From: Gryganskiella cystojenkinii
Lineage: Eukaryota; Mortierellomycota; Mortierellomycetes; Mortierellales; Mortierellaceae
Reading direction: 5' to 3'
Length of the DNA stretch: 63,510 nt
Assembly: GCA_015852425.1 (NCBI GenBank)
Contig: JAAAIG010000083.1
Location: forward strand, 9,976-73,485
A model generated the notes under the pieces. The model ran no database searches and had not been told where the DNA came from. It saw nothing but the letters and a program-made list of their open reading frames with translations. Shown here piece after piece: positions 1 to 13,081 of this stretch (the stretch's first letter is position 1; the number at the start of each line of letters is the position of its first letter). The translations under genes were made by a program, and so were the position numbers.

Positions 1-204
1 GAAAAAAAAAAAAAAAAAAAAAAAGGCAGAAAAGGAGGCAATGCTGTTCAAATAAAAAAAATGTGCCAGGACCTCCACACAGCAAATGAGATTGTGTCCC
101 CGTGACAATAGGATAGAGTGGCATGTCTGGGAAATTGGGTCGAATGGCTGCACAGGCGCGTTGATTTTTTATTGCTGTTTGCGTAATGCATATCAATTGC
201 ACGC

Positions 205-1619
205 TCACTCCACAGTGATCTCCTCAACCGGCAATAATTCAAACTGGAAGACCATAAAGACGACAGAGCTGTCTTGCGACTTGATGATGTACGTCAGTGG
301 CTAATGAACATTGAGTTAATCGGTTATAGGTTAGAGCTTATTCTACTCTTGCCTACCAAAACATCAAGAGTAACAAACCGCAAGCATAACCGTACCTGTC
401 CATCCCAGTAACGAGTAATGTCTACACTAAATCCAGGAACATTGAGCGTAAAGTTGGCAATGTCCAGGTACGGGTTGAAGAAATCGAATCCATAGACCTG
501 ATCTGGGCGGTACCGATGTTGCTTCAGGTTCTTCTCCTTTGAGAAGAACGATCGTCTCGCGCTCACAGAGAGAGCCTTGGCCAGTGGCTGTGCGGGTGTT
601 TCCTTCTTTGTCTCTTGCTCCGAATTCGTCTCCGCAGTACTGCTGCTGCTACTACTGCTACTACTACTATCGGAAGCATCCTCCTTAATTTCTTCCTTCT
701 TCTTCGGGTCGTCCTTTTTGAACAACAGAGTCGTGTCCTCGACAATGTGTTCACCCTCGGGAGATGGCCACGGCGGGAGTTCCTGTTCCAGTCGCACCTT
801 GTCCTCTTCTTCGCCTGTTCGTTCAACCTTGTCCTGTGTGGCCTTGTCGATATGCCAGCCCGAGACATTGACCGTGTTCATGGTCGCGATCAAAGGACTA
901 AAAGCCCAGGGACGTTCACTATATATATCGGCCTTGAGGCCTGGATCGATAAATTGGATGAAACGTAATGCGATTCCAGAGAAGGGGGGCAGACGCAAGG
1001 GCTTCTCGAATTGATTCTAAGCAATGTCGCGTTATCATAATAACAAAAAGATAAGACGACGTGATCGAGTGGCGGAGAATGCGAGAATAGAGGGGCGAAA
1101 AAAAAAAGATAAAAAGAAAAGGAGGGAGGTTAACATTTGTTAAAGGCGCGTGATGACATCTCTTTATCATTTTTCGTCGCTTCATCCGTCAGCATGATGG
1201 CATCATTGGGTGACAAGTGGAGATGTGGATATCATTGGTGCTGCCAAGCCTTTCACTACTTCTGCTCCTCGATAGAACAAAGCGTTAATGGGACTTACAC
1301 CAAAAACAACTTGGTCTCCAGCCCACTCTCGCTTGAATCTGCCCGAGATCTGGACCGAACTGAGGTTGTTGTCCCCTCCAGGCTTTGTGAACCAGGCACT
1401 GTCGGGGAGAACTTTTTGATGGTCAACCTTTTGCCCAGCTTCGTATCCATTCTTTTTATCGAGACCCTTGATTCGAACAACGATTTGGCCGACAAACTCG
1501 TCCGACTCGATCTTGAGAGGGTTGGCGTCGTCGTTTGCAGAGACGACGGTGAGGTGGTCCGTGTTCGGCCCTGCACTGATGCGGAGTCGGAACCCAGCTG
1601 GCTTTTTCGCGTCGACCAT
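205..1619 (-). CDS. DUF1769 / UPF0590 family protein, three exons
   Basis: Model: complement of 1299-1619, 396-1016 and 205-300, 345 aa, all junctions phase 0 with GTAAGT and GTACGG donors. The start ATG at 1619 gives MVDAKKPAGFRLRISAG, the typical opening of this fungal family. Exon 2 carries the family hallmarks FIDPGL, then a YSERPWAFSP-like block and a TMN motif. Exon 2 ends at DITRYWDGQ and exon 3 continues PLTYIIKSQDSS to a TGA at 205. A Lys/Glu and poly-Ser low-complexity insert (about residues 170-215) interrupts the domain. The family has no established biochemical function that I know of. It is divergent from the BRO1 gene with about 480 bp between start codons. Exon 2 has an in-frame TAG exactly at its acceptor, which supports the intron. 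Family assignment is from remembered motifs. Confidence 0.88.
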
Positions 1620-2103
1620 ATCTATTAGGATTCTGAGAGAGAGGACGAGTGCAAGTGTGGTTGTTGGTTGTTTGTAGATGACAGTTGTGAGGTAGAGATG
1701 GTGGTACAGGTTACAGACAAGGTTGCTGTGAAAATGATCGAGCGTAAGTGGATTGAAGAAAGAAAGAAGCAAAACGAAGAGGCACCCTCATGATATCATA
1801 GGGAGTGCAACCCTTGCGACCACAAAATCTTCCTCTCCTACTTTCAACGGTCACAGAAAGGAAAGGAAGGGTCGATGCGTGCATTATCCAATAGACACTC
1901 GCTCTTTCTCCCCTTCCCCACGCTTTTGCCCTTTCTGTTCTCCTTTTTTCTCATTACACTTCTCTCTACTCGCATTACTCTTTCCCTCCCTCCCTCAGCA
2001 CCATCCCATCTCGACTTGCCATTCAAACCACCACCTTAACATCTCTATATTTCCAGTCTATCATTCAAAGCCAGTCCTGTTGTCAGACTTCCCAAATAAT
2101 ACA
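1620..2103. promoter_or_regulatory. Divergent intergenic region between DUF1769 and BRO1 genes
   Basis: About 480 bp separate the two start codons. The BRO1-proximal half is strongly pyrimidine-rich on the plus strand (about 1900-2060), a common fungal promoter/5' UTR feature. No clear TATA box or gene seen. Confidence 0.5.
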
Positions 2104-5100
2104 ATGGCACAGTCTCCCATGATATCCATTCCTCTAAAGAGGACCGACGAGGTCGACTGGGTGACACCTCTCAAGCGGTACATCGCCGTCTCATATCAGG
2201 ACGACCCAGAAAAGTATGCAGAGGAGACCGGCACCATCCACCGTCTTCGACAGGATATGCGCGGGGCTGGTAACGACGTCACAGGTCGAGACGTTCTCTA
2301 CCGTTACTTTGGTCAGCTCGAAATCTTGGACTTGCGCTTCCCTGTGGACGAGGCTCACATCAAGATTGGATTCATGTGGTACGTGTGGGAGTGGGAGCCA
2401 AACCTGACTTTGCCAAAGTGCTTGTCGTAACAGTTCAATTGTTCGTTCTTCGTTCACCGTCTTGCACGCAGTTTTCATTGGCACAACGTGTTCGCGTGTT
2501 CGCAAAAAAAAAAAAAAATGTCTTGGCACAAGTTTAAAAACCTGGTCTAATTCTCTTTCACCTTGCCCCTGCTTGTCTTTTCTAGGTACGACGCATTCAC
2601 TCAAAGACCCACCTCTCAATACTCGTTGGCTTTCGAGAAAGCGAGTACCATCTTTAACATTGCCTCGGTCCTCTCCGCCATTGCGACCTCCCAGACTCGC
2701 GCCAACGAACCCGAGGGAGTTAAGAAGGCCTTCCATTTCTATCAGGCAGCCGCTGGAATTTATACCTACATCAACGAAAACTTTCTTCATGCGCCCTCTA
2801 TTGATCTAAGCAGAGATACGGTCAAGATGCTTGTCTCTTTGATGTTGGCTCAGGCTCAAGAAGTTGTTTGGGAAAAGACACTCGCGGAAAAGAAAAAGCC
2901 CTTGCTCATCTCCAAACTTGCCGCTCAGGTCGCGTGGAGTTATCAGGCTACAGTAGAGGCTATGGCGGACGGAGTTACCAAGCAAGTCTTTGAAAAAAAC
3001 TGGCAGACAGTGTGTCAGGTAAAGAGCAACACAGACTTTTCTTGGAGACGGTGCGAATCCGATATGAATTTCTGACGCATACTTTACTCTCATGAATGTA
3101 GATCAAGCAAAAACTATTCACGGCTATTGCACAGTACTACCGTTCCTTGGCCGCTGAATCAGAGTCCAAGTGGGGCGAGATGGTCAGTAGGGCCCAAGTC
3201 GCAGAGACCGCTGTCAAGGATGCGGAAAAGCAGGCCAAGAGCTTTGCCTCTGGATTCACTCAGAGTTCGCATCCAACTGTGACCTTGACCCAGGAGGCTG
3301 CCACGACCCTACATGAGATTACAAAAACACATCTTGCCGTGATCAGCGAGAAGAAGACGCAGGCGATCCGCGACAATGACATGATTTACCACGAGGCGGT
3401 CCCTGCGGAGGGTGCACTGACGGCTCTAGAAAAGATGAACGTCACAAAGGCTCTTCCTATTTCTGAACTTTACTCCCAGAATGATATGCAGAAAGTCATT
3501 GGCCCAGATACCTTCCAGCGATTGATCCCTCTTTCTGTTCACGAGTCGTCCAGTTTATACTCGGAGGAGAAGGCTAAGGTGGTTCGTTCCGAGGCTGAAA
3601 AGTGTGAAACCGCCAACCAGGAACTAAGCAGTGCTCTCGAATTTATGAACTTACCCGCGGGATTGGAGAAGTTCAAGGAAGGAGCGAATGGAAGCAAGGC
3701 TGCCACTCTCGATACGTTGGCGGTACCAACAAATGCAGTCAAAGAATGCGCAGATTTCATTCAGGCTCAGGAGACAGGAAGCGACTCTATCGCAGGTCTG
3801 ATTAACAATTTGGATCGTTTTAAGAACGGCACAAGAGATACCCTCGAGAATGTCAACCTGTCGCTGGACGAGGAACGCAGTCAGTGCGAAATGATGCGAG
3901 TAAGAAACAGTCTTTGATACGATACATCTGTTATTCGTACTCCTCGTGCGCTATTCTAAACTAATTGGTCTATTGCCACGGATACGAAATAGGCTAAATA
4001 TGCAGATCTTTGGACGCAGCGCCCATCTGGACCTTTGACTCAGGCCTATAGAACAGATTCCAAGGCATTGTCGGAGTCGATCGACAAGGCTGCATCCTCT
4101 GATGCGAACTTGTACCGCTCTTTCGATCAGATTGCCAACAACGTCATGGTCCTGCGTGAGGGTCGGGAGGGTGTTGCCCTGGAGCAGCTGTTTGCCAGGA
4201 TTGTCGTGGAGGCGAGCAAAACCAGGAAGGGCTCGACAAAGTCGGATAACAGCTTGTTGGATGTCGAGGACAGTGGCGAGAGCGAGGCAATCTTGAAGAC
4301 AGTGGCTAAGGTCGAGGAGGTGATTGCCAAGCTCAAGAAGCTTAAGCAGGAGCGCATGGAAACGCTGGAAGATATGAAAATCAAGGTATGGCAATCGAGT
4401 TGTTCTAGTGAGGAAAGCTAGTTGGTGTTCTACCACCATTTTACCTTTAAGTAATATGCCACAGAGAGTAATAATGCGTTTCTCCAAATGCGCCACCAAC
4501 TTTAGACTCAACAAGACGACATCTCCAACCTACTGATTTTGAACAAAAAGTCAACCGGCATCGAACCCCAACTGTTTTCACAGGAGCTTGAAAAGTACCG
4601 CCCTCACCAGACCCGCATCACCGCCACCATTCACCATCAGCAGTCGTTGATGCAGGAGTTGACGACGCACTTCAAGGAGCTCATGAACGGTCAAGAGGCT
4701 CGAGGACTCCAAGAAGTATGGGAGACCACCGAGAGGAAGCGTCAAGGTCTCGTCGATCAACTTTTGAGGACCAAGGCGTCGTACCTGACGGTCCAGGACG
4801 GCTATAAGAAAGGAATTCGGTTTTATGAGGATTTGAACGAACAAGTCCAGGATCTCCATAAGGCAGTGGATCAGTTTTGCAAGTCAAGAAAGGAGGAGCG
4901 CAATATGATCGAGAGACAAGTACTATCGACCAAGTCTGAGCGAGAGTCGCAGGCGCTCAAAGACCAGCTGTCAAAGTTGGGAGGCGGGGTTTCATCTGCA
5001 TCCTCGGGATCGTTGCCCATTGATGCTATGGCCAACATGCATCTTGGTGGACCACCTCGTGTGCCCAGTATGCCCCTCTCGTCCGCAGCACCACCCATGG

Positions 5101-6227
5101 GTAACCAGTGGTCTAATACCGGCTCCACTCCTATGGGCTATTCGTCGCCTATGGCTCCAATGGCAGCCCCACCGACGGCACCAGCATTCGCACCGCAACC
5201 AGCCTATGCTCCTCAGCCCCATCCACAACCTCAACCTCAACCAGCATATGCGTCTCAGCCGGCAACGGTCCCAATGTCCAGTCCCGCCAATAATTATAGC
5301 TACGGAGCACCTCAACCGTCAGTACCAGCTCAGCCTGCTCAAAGCTCCATGCTCATTCCCAACACTGGACCATTCGCAATGACTCCTCAGCAGGCGCCGA
5401 TTCAACCTTCGCAGCAGCAGCCTATGACACCCGCTCAGCATCCACATCAGCAACCTTTGCAACGTCAGATGAGCTATACGACCCCTAGTCCTGTTGCACC
5501 TCACCAGCCCCCACTACTGCAGCAGCAGCCCCTTCAACATCACCAGCAGCAACAACAGCAGCGTCCATATGTCTCGCAACCTTATTCCCAGCCTCAACCT
5601 CAAATGCAGCCGCCGCAGACTTCATTCCAACCAGCACAGCCAATGTACCAGCAGCCAACTCAGGTTCCTTATCAGCAGGCGATGCAACCGCAACAACAGC
5701 ACTCGCAGCCAGCATACCACCAGCAGAGTCAGCAACCCATGTCACCCGTTGTTCAACCCCCTTACCAACAACCTGTGCAGAACACATACCAGTCGCCAGT
5801 TTATGTGCCGCCACAGCAACAGCAGCAACAGCAACCTCAACCACTGCAACCAATGTACCAACAGACTCCAGTTCCCCAGTCTCAACCACAACCTCAACCT
5901 CAACCTCAGGCTCAGGGCCAATTCATACCCTCCCAACCGTACCAACAGCAGCAACAACAACCTGTTTACAGTAGTGGATACCCGGGACAGCAACAGCAGC
6001 AGCAGCCCCCTCCTCCTCCACAACAGCAACCTGTTCAGTACCAACAGCAGCCACTGCAGCAACAGGCCATCTATCAGCAACAGCCGCCACAACCAGCATA
6101 TGGATACCAACAACAGCAACCTATGCAGCCGATGCAGTCGATGCAGCAGCCTATTCAGCAACCCATGCAGCCCCAGTATCAACAGCAGCAGCAGTTTGTT
6201 CAGCGACACAATTCTCTCCTCGATTAG
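2104..6227 (+). CDS. BRO1: Vacuolar protein-sorting protein BRO1 (ALIX family)
   Basis: Five exons: 2104-2378, 2586-3018, 3102-3899, 3993-4385, 4506-6227; 1206 aa with all phases consistent. The N-terminal BRO1 domain (about residues 1-400) begins MAQSPMISIPLKRT and carries the RLRQDMRGAG and YRYFGQLEILDLRFP motifs and an AFEKASTIFNI helix. A V-shaped coiled-coil domain follows (about 400-780). The last 420 residues are Pro/Gln rich with long Gln runs, the usual place for ESCRT and deubiquitinase ligand motifs. In fungi Bro1 binds ESCRT-III Snf7 on endosomes and recruits the deubiquitinase Doa4 for multivesicular-body sorting. Rim20/PalA is the related alternative, but the N-terminus matches Bro1 better. 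Length is somewhat above yeast Bro1 (844 aa), mainly because of the Gln-rich tail. Confidence 0.93.
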
Positions 6228-7016
6228 TTGAGAGACGTTTAAAGAAAGACAAAGATGAGAAATACAAGGGACCAGACAGACCCAAAATAAAAATGCCAAA
6301 TCATATTTTTTAATAACGCTGCATTCTTTCCATTATTCTTTGCATTGCTTCTTTTTGTTTTCGCATTCATCATCCTTCGCAGTCTTCCCCCTTCTCCTCC
6401 TCCACCATCACATCCTCTTTTCTCCTCTCGAAGCACTGTCCAGCTGGGCACTTGCATGCTCTTTATTTGTTCATCGAAACTCTATCTTTTCCCATTCTCG
6501 ACCGCCCAGGTCAAGCCCCATCCTTGTCCCTCGAAGGTCACCCATCCCATTCCTTTTTCATATTTCAGGACACACAATTGACTCCCTGACCTCTTTCTCT
6601 CACTTTTTTTGTCGTCGTTTGCCTCGGTAGCCTTAAACAAAGCCAATTCTTCTTGTTGCTATCTTTTTCTTGTGCACGCCCGTCTCTCTCTCTCTCTCTC
6701 TCTCTCGCCCTCCCCACTCACTCCTTTCAAAACAAAAGTACCTTTCGCAGAAGCATCCCGTAGTCAGCTTTTTTTTCTCTTGTCTTTCTACTCCACCAGA
6801 ACGTTTGGAACGTTTTGTCTTGTTTTGTTTGCCCACATCTCCAGTCCGAAAATTGCCCGAGTGTGAAAGCAGTAAACCGTTCATTTTCTTCTCTTTTTAT
6901 GTGCGTCCTTGGCGAAATATCTCTTTTTTCTTCTCTGCCTCTTTCCATTTTATTCTTTGCCTTCATTCCACCTATCCATCCTGTTCTTCACCACAACGAA
7001 TAACTGCTGAAAAGTG
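6228..7016. other. Intergenic: BRO1 3' flank and 5' region of the zinc-cluster regulator
   Basis: The right half (about 6330-7000) is pyrimidine-rich on the plus strand and contains a 24-nt CT dinucleotide run near 6684-6707, probably promoter or 5' UTR of the downstream regulator. Long open frames here are low-complexity shadows of the CT-rich sequence. Confidence 0.45.
6684..6707. repeat. CT dinucleotide microsatellite
   Basis: Uninterrupted TC/CT repeat in the 5' region of the zinc-cluster gene, about 310 bp upstream of its start codon. Confidence 0.8.
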
Positions 7017-10000
7017 ATGGACTCCATCGAGCGATACCCTCTCCAGTCAAACCAACAATACCGGCAGCAATCACAACAACGGCCGCAGCAACAAACGACT
7101 CATCCCAGCAACAACAATTTCAACACGAACAACGACACCAACAATCAAAACGGCCACAGCAGCTATTCTCAGCCTGGAATTGGCGGTGGGAGCAGCAACA
7201 ATAGCCATCAATCGTCCTTTGATCGAACGACCTCTCCTGCACGACCTATTATCACGCGCGATTATCCTTCCCTCTCCGATCCAATAACAACTCCAATCGC
7301 TCCACGACCTCCATCTCTGCCTCCCAACGTGGTCCGCGGTGGTGGCGCTCTTCAGAGCCCATCAAGTACCGGAGTCGGAGCACAAGGACAACCTGGGACA
7401 CTCTCGTCCGTGTTTGCCTCGATGCGATATGCTCAGTTATTATCGCAACCTCATAGGGAAGATCCGAAGGAAGATCAAACTGCATGCTCGTCCACTGGCA
7501 TGAGCGTAAATATGGGTATGGCCATGGGCGTTGGCATGATGAACAGCAACGCAAGCAACAATATCAACACCAATAACAACAATAACATTAGCAGAGCAAA
7601 ACCAAATGCCGGTGTGACATTGCCTCACATACCTGGCAAGACCCGAAAGCGGCACAAGGTTGCGACGTCCTGTAATCGTTGTCGACAGAATAAGGTAATA
7701 GTCGCGCGCTCTTATGCCAGGAAAGGGAGAAATAGAGATGGCTCGCTCCTTTTACCGAACCCTGTTTTTATTTGACTTTTTTCTAAGTTTTTTAATTTTT
7801 GGCTTTCTTTTGTATGTGTTCACAGCGCAAATGTGATAGCGGTGTCCCATGCTCCAACTGTCAGAGAAACAAAGCCGATTGTATCTACACGGATGCGCAG
7901 CTCTCACGATCGACTTGGGGTGACTCACCCCTGAGCAAGGAAAAGATCTTGGGTGTGTCCTCTGCAGGTTCAGGGAACACTTCAGTGGAACCTCAGGGAC
8001 CGTCGTCCACTTCCAAACCGCTGGGAGCCACTACAACCAAGAAAGCGTCCGCACCGACGCAAAGGAAATCGACTGGCCGTATGCCGATTCAACGAGAGAC
8101 CGCCTCCGGCCCACAGTACTTTAGTCCAGGTCATGCATCCGTCCAGGCGGACGCAGATCAACTTGATTACCGGAAGCAAGCTCTGAACGGCCAATCTCGA
8201 CAGATCGCGAAGGCCATCAGGATCGCAAACCCAGGCCCGAACCATGACCGTGCCAGGGCTCTGGGCGGTAACCCTACGAATGCAAACTTGAACATCATCC
8301 TAAACACGAACAACAATCTCCAGCATAGCAATACCGACACCAGCAACCATCACAACAGCAATACCAGCGGCAATAACGATTCCCATTTGAGTACCGCTGA
8401 ACTCACAGCTCATGTCAAGTTCGAGCCCAACATGACCCCTAACCTCTGGCCACGGGAAAACCACGACGTCGACTCGGATCAACTTGCGTCCCCGAATCAA
8501 TCAATGTTCCCAGATCGGAGTCACAACAACAACAACAACAGCAACAATGGTTTGTTTCCATCTGGAGCCGGAGAAAGAGGAGGGCGTTATCTGGATCCAA
8601 GGACCAGCTCTTATGATCTCACCAACTCTGGACAACAACGGTCTACGTACAATGAGCTCCCCTCGTTTGATCAACGGGCGACGAATATGCTACCTCAGGG
8701 TTATGGCCCCAATAGTCAGAGTGGTCTAGGTTTCTCGAATGTTAGTCAATCGCATTCGACTTCACAACAACCGGCTCAGCAGCAGATGATGATGACTCCG
8801 ACTCCTAATCGTCAGTCATACCTGACTTCGTCGCAGCCTCTGCAACAGCAGCATCAGCAACAAGAAGAATTTCCAATATCGCACGATCACCTGTCTGTCT
8901 CCAGGTTGCCAGTATCGAATCATGCAATTTCGTCCGCAGCCCCCGTTTCAGCCCTCGGGATCTCAGCGCAGTACCCTCCGACTTCGGAGTCTTGGTTTCC
9001 ATCATCAGGAGCGGATCAAGCCTCCTCAAGCACTAACTGGAGAGACAGTAACAACTCGACTCTGCCCAACCACGGTGATCAGTACACGCCATCGTATTCC
9101 TTACAACCACATGAACATCAAGCGACACCACACTTGTTCAGCCAACCAACACAACCAGGTCTGGGTCTGCCCCTTCCGGCTCAAAAAGTTGGTCCGGTCA
9201 AGACGGAGGAAAGATCTGAGAAGGAGAGGATGCAAAAGATAGCCAAGGAGATGCTCGATTGTCGGCAGTATGACTACAGCATCATGTTACCGAGACATAT
9301 CTCCCAGGAAGAAGATGAACTATGGGCCACACCTCAATCATCTTCACAGAGTGACCTTCGCGGTATCCCTCGGCAGTTGCTCATGCTTCCGAAGGATGCT
9401 AATTACCTCGTGGATGTATTTTTTGAGGTAAGTGAGCTCAATCGTTGCTGGGTCGACGCCGTTCAGGATGAAGAGAGTAGGAACTTATTTATCCAATATT
9501 TAATTTTACTTATTGCGATATCAATTTTTTTTTTATTAGAATGCTTGCTTTTATTGCCCTGCAATCAATCGCGCGACTGTCGAGTTGCATTTGTTAGAGC
9601 CACAAAATCCACATTCGCTCTTCTTACTCAATTTGGTCTTTATGACTGCCTGCAAACACTTGGCAAGACGTAATGATATCAAGCGCGCCATTCAGTTCCG
9701 CGATCGTGCAAAGGGTAAAATTTTATTTGGCGACGACATGGGCAAACGATATGACCCCATTCTCTGATGCTGAGAATTAACCTACGTTTCTTTGAATTTA
9801 TAGAAATCCAACATTATATCACTGGCAGAGTACGACTGTCCAAGATGCAGGCCAATATCCTGGGATCTCAAGCGGTCTACGGTGTCTTTCCTCTCATTCT
9901 TGGAATGGCGCAATGTTGTGGTACCTACAAGATTATGCCGACCACAGATGAGGCCCTGGATGGACGGCAATCCTTACTGGACCTCGAGGCTGAGAGTCGA

Positions 10001-12028
10001 TCTGTCAAGGCCAAGAAGGGTACGATCCCGGATGCGGTGTATCAGCAACGACTCTGGACCTTTTGGGGATTTTATGTTCGAGATTCTATGTCACGGTTGT
10101 ATTTTGGATGGCCTCACGGTCTGGATACTATGGCGGTCACTGCAGAGTTACCACGAATCAAGGGATCGATCGGATTGGGCGGTATGCGCAAGACCCCTCT
10201 GAATGCCGATGGATTAGAGGTCGCTGTGACTGGTAAACGTCGAGGTGTGACCACAAAAGCCGAGCGGTTACGACACGAAAAGAAGTTGATGAAGGCCAAG
10301 ACCGTGGCCCTGCAAGTCGAGAGAAATACCTACCGTAGAGCGGCCTCTCATTCGGATGACGACGACGACGATGATGATGATGATGACCCGAATGTGAATG
10401 CCTCCGATAGCAGTGACGATGAGATTGGAGATGCAGATGCGGGGATGGAGGACGAGCCTGATCAACACCCACATCGACACAAGGTGAACCTCTTTGGCAC
10501 TCAAGATCCAAGCGTGCAACAAAATGACGATTTAGCAGCGACCAAAGAAATGTTGCCGTCGTTTACTAGTCTCAGCATGTCTCTGCTACAACGACAGGGA
10601 AAAGGTGAAGATATCTCCAAGAAACCTTCCGGATCAAGTTCTCAGTCACCCGAGGCGAAACGTCATCTAGAGCGGATGAGGATGCTTTTGGAGGCCGAAG
10701 ACGACGTCACCGATGGCGGTACTTATGCTCGTGTCTTATTCTTGGAAGAAGTCAAGCTCTGGTCGATCGGTCGCCGTGTCGGTCTCTACTTGCAGTCAAA
10801 AGGCGATTCTTCTCAAGCTGGAGGCTATTCTACGCAGAGTGACACGGCCAGCCAGAGCAACAGTGGTAGTGGGAAGGACAGTAGCAGAAGCCCCTTTGGA
10901 CCCTCAATCTCGACCACTGTGGAGGCCAGTCGATGCTCTGAAAGAGTTTGGTTGGAGGATAACGAGTTACAAGGACTCCAGGCGGATCTCATCGCTTGGG
11001 AGCAAGGATTGCCACCAAACCTGAGGTTCCGAAAGGAGGTAGATGACCCTGATGTTAACCACAAGATCAATGGTAGACTTGGTAAGTGACAGTGTGTGAA
11101 TTTTGTTTGCCTGCTCTCAGTGGTATATGTCGACTTCCTAACCATATTTTTCACTGTTCTTGTATTGACAGGTATCATGACTATGTATTACTACACGATC
11201 ACTATCATGCTTCAGTCCTCTTACCTGCCGATCCCTCAATACCTCAAATCACCCGGTCGAACGTACAAGTCACCTGAGACTCTGACTCAGGAGTATGATG
11301 GTCTCTTTAGCCGAGGATCCTCCCTTGCCTTCTCAGAAGATCAGGATGGACCCCGGGTCAAGTTTGAATCGGACGATTATTACTACTCTGGCCGATCTCA
11401 ACCTCGCTCCAGCGCCGAGGGCTATTTCAACACTGCTCACCAGATCTGTACCCAACTCTCGAACGTTCTTTACCACCACGTGGAACTTTTGTTGGATTCT
11501 TACCCAAACTGGTGTGGGATCCAACACAAGTTAAATCAGACCTTGACCGCTGCGCTTCGAGTCTCTTGCCTGAACGCTCGACTGGGATCGAACCCAAAGG
11601 TGATCCGGGATGAAGCCAAAGCCGGATTCAAGATGGGTTCGGATCTCTTCAAACGTCAAGCACTCTTGCCCGAACCGTTAACAGTCCGAGACTGGCCCGC
11701 GGAGGAGGACGTCCAAGTCATGTTGGATCTGGAAGAAGAATTCCGAGAGTTGGTAACTATTCAAGAGGAAGAACAGGCCATGGTGGCGAGTCTGATGTCT
11801 GATAGCCAGAACCCGACTCGGGCGAACAGTCATGAGCTGTTTGGGGAGGAGAGTGATTTGCCGTTGTTTGATCAATATGGTGGAGCATTAGAGGACCAAC
11901 ACCTGTTGGGACAACAATTGCAACTTCAACAGCAGCAAAACTCGTACGATATATTCCCCGCGGTTCATGATCACGTCTTTGGACTTGGCGACGAGGGGTT
12001 CCAGTTTGAGTATAATATGGACGCATAA
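7017..12028 (+). CDS. Zn2Cys6 (zinc binuclear cluster) transcription factor
   Basis: Exons 7017-7694, 7826-9427, 9540-9714, 9804-11081, 11172-12028; 1529 aa, phases consistent. The zinc cluster is split by intron 1: Cys219, 222, 229, 235, 238 and 245, with spacing CX2CX6CX5CX2CX6C and a basic KTRKRHKVATSC lead-in. This is the Gal4-type DNA-binding module, which usually binds CGG half-sites as a dimer in the nucleus. Long Asn/Gln/Ser-rich segments flank it. A fungal-specific transcription factor (middle homology) region begins near residue 740 and runs across exons 3-5. A poly-Asp run with an acidic stretch and basic linkers interrupts it around 10350-10450. Unusually long for the class (typically 600-1000 aa), owing to the low-complexity inserts. 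Target genes cannot be inferred. Confidence 0.87.
10357..10386 (+). repeat. GAC/GAT trinucleotide run encoding poly-Asp
   Basis: Ten or so consecutive Asp codons inside the middle-homology region of the zinc-cluster regulator; probable codon-repeat expansion. Confidence 0.8.
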
Positions 12029-12314
12029 GCTTAGAGTCATTCATAACACCCTGGCACCTAATCCTCTGTCATAAAGAGCATCCAATGATTACAAACTATT
12101 GCGATTTCGATTCATTATGCTGTTCCCTTGTCACAATGAAAAGGCGACAAAGAAAAACGCGTCTTTCTGAAATCGTTTTGTGGTTGAAGTCATATGGGGG
12201 AGGGGGGGTTTGGTGATTGTGCGACAACCCAGGAATTTATTGCAAGAAGAAAAACAGGCGAAGCACGCTTTGTTGGGCAATGGTACTCTCGTCGTCGGTG
12301 ATAATATCGATAAC

Positions 12315-13081
12315 TTAGAAAGTAAGAGCCTGACCCTTCTGCTTGCGGTCACCACCGAGCTCGAAGTGCTTGCAGCGCTTCAAGGCGATCTGGTGCTTGT
12401 ACTTGCAGACCTGGCACTCCAAACGAAGGACGACCTTCTTGGTGGTCTTGGCCTTCTTGTGGAAGACGGGCTTGGTCTGACCACCATAACCGGACTGCTT
12501 CCGGTCATAACGACGCTTACCTATTCGATGTCGAAATAGGTATTTGTTGTAGTGTGTGGTTTGTTGTACGTGACGGTTCCATGTTATATATCATATTCCC
12601 GAGTGTGTCCAGTCAAGGTAAACATGTTGAAATTGACGATGGCAACGATTGAATAAGGTAGAGAAAGAGAGAAAAAATGAAAGGTTCTTGTGAGTCTCTT
12701 TGCCTCTGAATAATCCTATTCTCACAAAACGATTTTCTCCACAAAAGGCAAGAAAAAAGAGTTCTCGAAAAACATACCCTGAGCGAAGAGGGAAGCCTTG
12801 CCGGTCTTGTACTGCGAGACCTTGTGGGCAGTGTGCTTCTTGCAGGTCTTGCCCTTGCAGTAGGTGTTTCTGGTCTTAGGAACGTTAACCTGAGAGATTG
12901 AGAGACAAAAAAAGGAGACAGGAAACGAAGATGCATGAGCGTTGATGGTTCTTCCCTTTCCTGATTGATTGATTGATGGATGGTAGGGTTGTGGATGGAT
13001 TCCTGTATTGACGATTAATGGAGGTTGTTGTAAACGACTCTTTTCTTTGCAGGGTTGTTGTTGGACTCTGAATCTTGCCAT
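12315..13081 (-). CDS. RPL42: 60S ribosomal protein eL42 (L44/L36A)
   Basis: Complement of 13079-13081 (ATG only), 12778-12889 and 12315-12520; 106 aa, exactly the usual length. Exon 2 reads [20 protein letters not shown] and exon 3 covers the Cys-containing [10 protein letters not shown] block and ends KGQALTF. The four zinc-ligand cysteines are Cys12, Cys17 (exon 2) and the two of CQVC. Structural protein of the large subunit near the tRNA E site. Exon 1 must be only the ATG; the best candidate is at 13081-13079, but its donor is GC (ATG then GCAAGA) rather than GT, giving a 189-bp GC-AG intron. Exons 2-3 are certain, exon 1 less so. Pro56, the residue whose change gives cycloheximide resistance in yeasts, is present. 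Confidence 0.9.

Noticed and set aside
577..1014. Plus-strand frame with a long Leu/Ser run
   Set aside because: Antisense of the poly-Ser and DUF1769 exon, which has clear family motifs on the minus strand.
2104..6227. Assignment to Rim20/PalA instead of BRO1
   Set aside because: The N-terminal MISIPLKRT..VDW and the Pro/Gln-rich long C-terminus fit fungal BRO1 better.
5494..6299. Long open frames on both strands within the BRO1 Gln-rich tail
   Set aside because: They are shadows of CAG/CAA repeats in the BRO1 reading frame and have single-residue-biased composition.
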